Source: an uncultured Veillonellaceae bacterium (GTDB taxonomy: Bacteria > Bacillota > Negativicutes > Veillonellales > Negativicoccaceae). Taken from it: DNA of 19,387 nt. The position numbers were made by a program, and so were the translations under genes. The notes beneath the pieces are model-generated. The model did not search any database, was not told where the DNA came from, and worked only from the letters and a program-made list of their open reading frames with translations. How positions within the stretch are numbered: position 1 is the stretch's first letter; every line of letters starts with the position of its first letter. The stretch spans positions 1-19,387 of the forward strand of contig CABTYA010000011.1 of assembly GCA_902488965.1 (NCBI GenBank), given 5' to 3'. Positions 14,506 through 19,387 of the stretch are shown here, piece after piece.

Positions 14506-14758
14506 TCCGCTGCACCCGCTTTGCCAGCTCCATCACCGTCTGCAAAAAGGACATATAATACTCCCGCCACCGGAAATCCACCGCAGCCGCCAATACCTGC
14601 CGATTGTCCGCTTCGCGCGCCTTGTCCTCGACCGGCAGTCCGCGGCGCGCTTTGTACGCGCCGATGCGGGCGGCCAGCCTGCAGCGACGAACGAACAGCT
14701 CCCGCATTTCCTCATCCGTGCGGCGGATTTCCGCTCGCAACGACTCCAATGTATCCAC
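14498..14758 (-). CDS. aroQ: Chorismate mutase, AroQ type (monofunctional)
   Basis: This all-helical protein of 86 aa converts chorismate to prephenate for phenylalanine and tyrosine synthesis. The N-terminal LRAEIRRTDEEMRELFVRR with the usual I-D/R pattern, then the segment AARIGAYKARRGLPVEDKAR and READNRQV, fit the AroQ fold (active-site Arg, Lys, Arg, Asp and Gln/Glu). The start is GTG at 14758, with AAGGAG 8 bases upstream. ATG at 14812 is inside the upstream terminator stem and is rejected. It overlaps recD2 by 8 bp. Its pairing with a helicase and comF rather than other aro genes is a curiosity. Confidence 0.85.
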   Translation of the reverse strand: MDTLESLRAEIRRTDEEMRELFVRRCRLAARIGAYKARRGLPVEDKAREADNRQVLAAAVDFRWREYYMSFLQTVMELAKRVQRNE

Positions 14759-14779
14759 TGCCGTCACTCCTTTCTTTTC

Positions 14780-14785
14780 ATTATA
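14780..14785 (-). promoter_or_regulatory. -10 box for aroQ-recD2-comF
   Basis: A perfect TATAAT on the minus strand lies 22 bp before the aroQ start. The -35 region would fall inside the stem of the upstream terminator and is poor, so promoter strength is uncertain. Confidence 0.5.
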
Positions 14786-14789
14786 CCGT

Positions 14790-14827
14790 AAAACGAGAAA
14801 CGGACGGAGCATTTACTCCGTCCGTTT
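14790..14827 (-). terminator. Intrinsic terminator after ribF (infB operon)
   Basis: A perfect 12-bp stem (AAACGGACGGAG at 14798-14809 with CTCCGTCCGTTT at 14816-14827) with a six-base loop is followed on the minus strand by a T-rich run (TTTCTCGTTTT). It lies 24 bp after the ribF stop and ends the infB operon. Confidence 0.9.
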
Positions 14828-14851
14828 GTTTGTCGTATCGCCCTGTTTCGT

Positions 14852-15754
14852 TCAGCCCAACAGGCGTTGGCGTACGATTTCGGTATCACGCGCCAACTGG
14901 CGTTGCAACGCATCCACACCGGAAAACGTGATTTGCGGGCGGGTGTGCGACACAAAATCGACGTGAATTTCCGCGCCGTACATATCCGCTTCCAAGTCCA
15001 ACACATGCGCCTCGATCCGACGTTCCCGTCCCGCAAAGGTCGGGTTCGTGCCGAGACTGGTCGCGGCGGCATAGCGCCGCCCGCGATACGCAACCCATGT
15101 CGCATAGACACCGTCCGGCGGCAAGACTCTGCCGACGGGCGCGTCCAGGTTGGCGGTCGGATAGCCGAGCAAACGGCCGCGCGCATCCCCGTGCAGCACC
15201 GTCCCCGTAACACGCCAGCAACGCCCCAGCCAAGCCGTGACCTTCTCCATCTCGCCCGCCGCGAGCGCTCCGCGGATCCGCGTACTGCTGATGATACCGC
15301 CGTCCGTATCCCGCAAGAGCGGGACCGCAGTGACCGGGATATCATGCGCCGCGCCGTAATGATGGAGCCAATCGACATCGCCCGCCGCATCCGCACCGAA
15401 ACGAAAATTCTCACCGATCACGATGCCGCGCACGGTATACCGTCGACGCAACCGCTCCACAAATTCCTGCGGCGTCAGCGCCAAGAGTTCCGGCGTCGGC
15501 TCCAACGCCACGATATCCGTAATTCCCGCCGCATGCAGGAGCGCTTCTTTGTCCGTTTCCGTCATCAAACTGCCGACATAGGCCTGCGGGCGGAGCACGC
15601 TCAACGGTGACGAGGTAAAGGTCACCGCCACGCCGATACAATGATGCGCCCGCGCCGCCGCCATCGCGATCGACACGACTTCGGCATGACCGCGATGCAT
15701 CCCGTCAAAATTGCCGATGGTGACGACCGCGGCCGGTAGTCTCAAGTTGTCCAT
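14852..15754 (-). CDS. ribF: Bifunctional riboflavin kinase/FAD synthetase
   Basis: This 300-aa enzyme phosphorylates riboflavin to FMN and adenylates FMN to FAD. The N-terminal nucleotidyltransferase domain shows TIGNFDGMHRGH (HxGH type, residues 12-23), GENFRFG, and ISSTRIRGALAAGEM. The C-terminal kinase domain shows GRLLGYPTANL, GVYATWV and TNPTF. The position where many RibF proteins read T-F-D/E-P-H-P has T-F-T-S-S-P, which is unusual. The ATG at 15754 overlaps the truB end by 13 bp. It is the last gene before the operon terminator, with no rpsO after it, which often follows in other bacteria. Confidence 0.93.
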   Translation of the reverse strand: MDNLRLPAAVVTIGNFDGMHRGHAEVVSIAMAAARAHHCIGVAVTFTSSPLSVLRPQAYVGSLMTETDKEALLHAAGITDIVALEPTPELLALTPQEFVERLRRRYTVRGIVIGENFRFGADAAGDVDWLHHYGAAHDIPVTAVPLLRDTDGGIISSTRIRGALAAGEMEKVTAWLGRCWRVTGTVLHGDARGRLLGYPTANLDAPVGRVLPPDGVYATWVAYRGRRYAAATSLGTNPTFAGRERRIEAHVLDLEADMYGAEIHVDFVSHTRPQITFSGVDALQRQLARDTEIVRQRLLG

Positions 15755-16602
15755 ACTTTATGCGGTTGCCACTCCTTTGTCTCTTCGTCATACTTCGCAA
15801 TGCCGAGGAAAGTCTCCCCGACCCACACCGCTGCAGGTGAAGCGGTACGCGGCGCCCGCACCCGTTTGCCCTGCGTAAAGGCATGCGCCGTCGCCGCATC
15901 AATCTCAACCCGCGGCATATGCCCCAGTACGGTCGTAATCGGACGGCACGCCCCTGCCGGATCGGCCGTAATCTCTTCCGGTGTCAGCGCATTGGTCGTC
16001 GTCCAATAAGGACCCACCTGCGAACGCAGCAAAAAGGACATCGCCGCGTCCGTACCGAGTGCCTCGGCCCAATCTCGTCCCAACGCCCGAATATACGTTC
16101 CCGCCGAACAAGTAATGGTAGCCCGCAGGTACGGCGGCTCCCACGCAATCGCCTCGATGCGCTCGATGCGTACTTCCCGCTCCGGCAAGATGACCTTCTG
16201 CTCGCTGCGGGCCAGCTCATACGCCTTACGGCCGCCGACTTTGATTGCGGAATAGGCGGACGGCCGCTGGCGAATCGTACCGATGTACGACTGCGCCGCC
16301 GCCCCCCAATCCTCCGTCTGCAATGCCGGCGGACGCGCCGATCGCCGCACCGTCCCCGACGTGTCCTCGGTATCCGTCGCTATGCCGACGAGCCATTCGG
16401 CAATATACGTCTTCGGCTCGCCCGGCATATACTCGATCAGCCGCGTCGCCCGCCCGACAAATATCGGCAACACCCCCGCCGCCAACGGATCGAGCGTCCC
16501 GCTGTGACCGACCCGTTTGACACCGGTCGCACGACGCACCAGCGCCACCGCATCATGCGAGGTCATACCGGCGGGTTTGAGAAAATTAATGACCCCGTCC
16601 AT
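15742..16602 (-). CDS. truB: tRNA pseudouridine-55 synthase TruB
   Basis: TruB converts U55 of the tRNA T-loop to pseudouridine. The start MDGVINFLKPAGMTSHDAV and GVKRVGHSGTLDPLAAGVLP (catalytic Asp in GTLDPLA, about residue 40) are family hallmarks. TYIAEWLVGIATDTEDTSG, SAYSAIKVGGRKAYELAR and CSAGTYIRALGRDWAEALG follow. The protein is about 286 aa. The long frame from 16683 would add 27 unusual residues inside nrnA; the ATG at 16602, 16 bp inside the nrnA end, is chosen. A C-terminal domain of about 60 residues follows the catalytic part. Confidence 0.95.
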   Translation of the reverse strand: MDGVINFLKPAGMTSHDAVALVRRATGVKRVGHSGTLDPLAAGVLPIFVGRATRLIEYMPGEPKTYIAEWLVGIATDTEDTSGTVRRSARPPALQTEDWGAAAQSYIGTIRQRPSAYSAIKVGGRKAYELARSEQKVILPEREVRIERIEAIAWEPPYLRATITCSAGTYIRALGRDWAEALGTDAAMSFLLRSQVGPYWTTTNALTPEEITADPAGACRPITTVLGHMPRVEIDAATAHAFTQGKRVRAPRTASPAAVWVGETFLGIAKYDEETKEWQPHKVWTT

Positions 16603-17548
16603 CACGTGTCCACTGTACCGCCACGGGCATGACCGTCGCGATCGTATCGGCCAGCGGCTTCCACACCGTACATCCCGCCGCACGAATGTGCCCGCCGCCG
16701 CCGAATTCGGCCGCCAACGCGCTCACATCCACCGCGGTTTTGGAGCGAAAGCTCACATACGTCTTGGCCGGCTCGGCATACTTGAACTGCAGCGTCACTT
16801 CGACGCCTTCGATATTGCGTGCCAGTTCCAGATAGGTGTCGACGTAATCGCCGCCCGCCTCCATTGCCGCTTCGTCCATCGTGATGGCTGACAATGCGCC
16901 GTCGGCGTCAAATTGCAACGTCGACATGATCTGCGGCAAAATCCGCAGTGCCGCCGGCGGCAGTTCTTCCGTCCGCTGCGCGACTTGCGCCTGATCCGCC
17001 CCCAAGGTGAGAAGTGCGGCCGCCATGCGCATTGTCCGCTCGGTCGTGTTGGAATATTTGAAAAATCCGCAATCCGTTGCGATGGCCGTATACAGCGCCT
17101 GCGCCATCGTCGGCGTAATCTCCCACTGCCATTCCGTGAAAAGGTCTGTCAATATTTCGCCGACGGCCGCCGCCGTTGCGTCGAGATACAACGCATCGGC
17201 ATAGCCGGGATTGGAGATATGGTGATCGATATTGAGGATCGGCACTTGCGGCCACGGGAGGTCGCCCGCGCGTTCCGCCGTGCTCAGATCCACAAACAGC
17301 ACCGTATCGTAGGATTTGTCGGGAATCGTCGACACGATTTCCGCCGCCCCCGCCAAGTAGTGATACTTCGTTGCGACACGGTCGGCGATCACCGCATCGG
17401 CATCGACTCCGCGCCGGCGTAACGCCTCCGTCAACGCCAGCACCGAGCCGATGCAGTCACCGTCCGGTTTGATATGGCCGACCACCAGCACCGTCCGCGC
17501 CTCTTCCAGTCGGCGGCGCAGTGCCGTCCGATCAAGCGTCGTCGCCAT
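16586..17548 (-). CDS. nrnA: DHH-family phosphoesterase NrnA (oligoribonuclease/pAp phosphatase)
   Basis: NrnA-type proteins degrade very short RNAs and dephosphorylate pAp. Of about 320 aa, it shows GHIKPDGDCIGS (metal-binding, about residues 24-35), VLFVDLS, ILNIDHHISNPGYAD with the DHH signature, ATDCGFFKYSNTT and the C-terminal DHHA1 motif FGGGGHIRAAG. Two ATGs occur: the one at 17554 has GGAGG with no spacing, whereas the one at 17548 has it 6 bases away, so 17548 is the start. It overlaps rbfA by 17 bp. The position between rbfA and truB is the standard Firmicutes order. Confidence 0.93.
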   Translation of the reverse strand: MATTLDRTALRRRLEEARTVLVVGHIKPDGDCIGSVLALTEALRRRGVDADAVIADRVATKYHYLAGAAEIVSTIPDKSYDTVLFVDLSTAERAGDLPWPQVPILNIDHHISNPGYADALYLDATAAAVGEILTDLFTEWQWEITPTMAQALYTAIATDCGFFKYSNTTERTMRMAAALLTLGADQAQVAQRTEELPPAALRILPQIMSTLQFDADGALSAITMDEAAMEAGGDYVDTYLELARNIEGVEVTLQFKYAEPAKTYVSFRSKTAVDVSALAAEFGGGGHIRAAGCTVWKPLADTIATVMPVAVQWTRDGRGH

Positions 17549-17900
17549 GATCATCCTCCGTTTGTTTCAGAGAGTGCAATACTTCCTCAATCCGGCTGCC
17601 GTAGGCGACGGATTCGTCGACAGCGAAATGAATCTCCGGCGTGTAGCGGACATGCAGCACTTCACCGATTTTGCTGCGAATAAATCCGCGCGCCGATTCC
17701 AATGCTTCCATGGAGGCCGCCTGCTCTTCCGGCGTGCCCATCAGGCTCACATACACCGTCGCCTCACGCAAATCCCCCGTCACACTGACATCGGTTACCG
17801 TGACAAATCCGAGCCGCCGATCTTTCAGCCCGTCCAGCAGCAGTTTGCCGATTTCCTGCTTGATAAATTCCTGCATTCGTTCTACCCGTATCCGCGGCAT
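17532..17900 (-). CDS. rbfA: Ribosome-binding factor A
   Basis: RbfA is a KH-like assembly factor for the 30S subunit that binds near the 5' end of 16S rRNA. It is a 122-aa protein with the family features RVERMQEFIKQEIGKLL, VTVTDVSVTGDLREATVYVS and ARGFIRSKIGEVLHVRYTPEIHF, and an acidic tail. The ATG at 17900 has AGGAGGG about 5 bases upstream. It lies 11 bp after infB and overlaps nrnA by 17 bp. Confidence 0.95.
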   Translation of the reverse strand: MPRIRVERMQEFIKQEIGKLLLDGLKDRRLGFVTVTDVSVTGDLREATVYVSLMGTPEEQAASMEALESARGFIRSKIGEVLHVRYTPEIHFAVDESVAYGSRIEEVLHSLKQTEDDHGDDA

Positions 17901-17911
17901 ATTGTCCCTCC

Positions 17912-19387
17912 TTATTCCACCGTTTGTTCGATTTCTTCTTCCGTAAACGCTTCGATGATGTCGCCTTCCTTGACATCGCGATAGCTTTCAATCGAGATCC
18001 CGCATTCATACCCTTCGGCCACTTCACGCACATCGTCCTTGAAGCGGCGCAACGAAGCGATGCGGCCTTCGTGAATGACGATGCCGTCGCGAATCAAGCG
18101 CAACTGTGCCGAGTTGGTAATTTTGCCTTCCGTGACATACGACCCGGCGACGATAACTTTCGGCGTGGGAATGACTTGGCGCACTTCCGCACGGCCGAGT
18201 ATCAACTCGCGGAACTTCGGTGCGAGCAGCCCTTGCATCGCCATCTTGACATCATCAATGGCATCGTAGATGACACGATACGTCCGCATATCCACCTGTT
18301 CGTTTTCCGCAATTTTACGGATATGCGAATCCGGGCGGACGTTAAAGCCGATAATCAACGCATTGACCGCCGCCGCCAGCATGATATCCGACTCGGTAAT
18401 CCCGCCGACCGCCGCATGAACGATGTCAATCCGCACTTCGTCGTGGGTGATGCTTTCCAGCGACTGCCGAAGCGCTTCCACCGAGCCCTGCACGTCCGCT
18501 TTGATGATGATGTGCAGGTTCTTCAATTCGCCTTCTTTGATTTGATTGAACAAATCGTCGAGCGTTACTTTCTGTTTGCGGTTTTGTTCTTCGACCTTAT
18601 GTTTGGCCAACCGTTTTTCCGCGATATTGCGGGCGCGCCGTTCGTCCATCGCATAGATCAATTCGCCCGCTTCGGGTACTTCGCTCAAGCCGAGAATTTC
18701 CACCGGCGTGGACGGTTCCGCCTTTTTCAGCTGTTCGCCCTTTTCGTTTTGCATCGCCCGTACACGGCCGAATGCCGTACCCGCGAGCAGACCGTCGCCG
18801 TTGTGCATCGTCCCGTTTTGGACCAGCACCGTTACGACCGGACCGCGCCCTTTGTCGAGTTCGCCTTCCACGACGACACCGACCGCCGCGCGGTTCGGAT
18901 TCGCCTTGAGTTCCAGTACTTCGGCGATGAGCAAAATGTTGCTCAAGAGATCGGCAATCCCCTCGCCTTTCTTTGCGGAGACGGGTACCATGATGGTGTC
19001 GCCGCCCCATTCTTCCGGCAGCAGCCCGTGTTCCGCCAACTGCTGTTTGACATGTTCGGGGTTGGCGTCCGGTTTGTCCATTTTATTGATTGCCACCAAA
19101 ATCGGCACATCCGCCGCTTTGGCATGGTTGATCGCTTCGATCGTCTGCGGCATGACGCCGTCATCCGCCGCGACGACGAGAATCGCGATGTCCGTGACCT
19201 GCGCCCCGCGTGCCCGCATGGCGGTGAACGCCTCATGCCCCGGGGTGTCGAGGAAGACGATCTTATTTCCTTGGTAACGAATCTGATACGCCCCGATATG
19301 CTGCGTGATGCCGCCGGCTTCACGGGCGGTCACGTTCGTCTTGCGGATCGTATCCAAGAGCGACGTCTTGCCGTGGTCGACGTGTCC
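17912..19387 (-). CDS. infB: Translation initiation factor IF-2 (5' end beyond window)
   Basis: IF-2 is the GTPase that brings initiator tRNA to the ribosome. The reading frame enters at the right edge with G-H-V-D-H-G-K-T-S-L-L (P-loop G1) and holds 491 codons. Further motifs are DTPGHEAF (G3), NKMDKPD (G4) and SAKKGEG (G5). The second domain and the C-terminal fMet-tRNA-binding part (GYECGISIESYRDVKEGDIIEAF) follow. The N-terminal low-complexity part lies outside the window. An apparent TTG start at 19357 is not the real one. It heads the visible infB-rbfA-nrnA-truB-ribF run. Confidence 0.97.
   Translation of the reverse strand, partial: GHVDHGKTSLLDTIRKTNVTAREAGGITQHIGAYQIRYQGNKIVFLDTPGHEAFTAMRARGAQVTDIAILVVAADDGVMPQTIEAINHAKAADVPILVAINKMDKPDANPEHVKQQLAEHGLLPEEWGGDTIMVPVSAKKGEGIADLLSNILLIAEVLELKANPNRAAVGVVVEGELDKGRGPVVTVLVQNGTMHNGDGLLAGTAFGRVRAMQNEKGEQLKKAEPSTPVEILGLSEVPEAGELIYAMDERRARNIAEKRLAKHKVEEQNRKQKVTLDDLFNQIKEGELKNLHIIIKADVQGSVEALRQSLESITHDEVRIDIVHAAVGGITESDIMLAAAVNALIIGFNVRPDSHIRKIAENEQVDMRTYRVIYDAIDDVKMAMQGLLAPKFRELILGRAEVRQVIPTPKVIVAGSYVTEGKITNSAQLRLIRDGIVIHEGRIASLRRFKDDVREVAEGYECGISIESYRDVKEGDIIEAFTEEEIEQTVE

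Overview
This window looks like the chromosome of a GC-rich member of the Firmicutes, plausibly a Negativicutes-type lineage (Selenomonas or Megasphaera relatives). The supporting evidence is a SigH-family sigma factor, a one-piece tmRNA with an ANKEFALAA tag, a Cys T-box in front of cysE-cysS, and gene orders known from Bacillus (cysE-cysS-mrnC-rlmB-yacP-sigH; secG-rnr-smpB-ssrA; infB-rbfA-nrnA-truB-ribF). The genus is inference. Almost everything lies on the minus strand. The only plus-strand gene I accept is an HD-GYP gene at 11115-11720.

Region 1 (1 to about 2660) is visibly more AT-rich and is accessory. It starts immediately beyond the 3' end and terminator of ssrA, a classic integration site for islands and phages. 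It holds a 60-codon gene with its own promoter and a long reading frame that runs off the left edge. That frame has repeated modules resembling the C-terminal nuclease-like domain of phage MuF or polyvalent proteins, and it is interrupted by one in-frame TAG. No integrase is in view.

Region 2 (2670-10724) is core RNA, translation and cysteine metabolism. In transcription order: a T-box leader, cysE, cysS, mrnC, rlmB and yacP/rae1, mostly overlapping; then sigH with its own promoter, secG and a terminator; then rnr, smpB and ssrA. SmpB and tmRNA form the trans-translation pair, and RNase R degrades the mRNAs that system releases. The sigH-secG junction joins two clusters that are separate in Bacillus.

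Region 3 (10724-11114) is a regulatory intergenic region. Besides the T-box and its promoter it contains a second, near-consensus promoter. That promoter is followed by about 200 nt of strongly structured sequence whose two ends pair with each other. I cannot assign it to a known RNA family, and I consider it the best candidate here for something undescribed. A perfect 14-bp palindrome sits on the predicted start of the T-box transcript.

Region 4 (11115-14827) has the HD-GYP gene converging on a small operon aroQ-recD2-comF. A strong plus-strand terminator is buried inside comF. Region 5 (14798-19387) is the downstream part of the infB operon, infB (5' end off the window)-rbfA-nrnA-truB-ribF, ending at a 12-bp-stem terminator.
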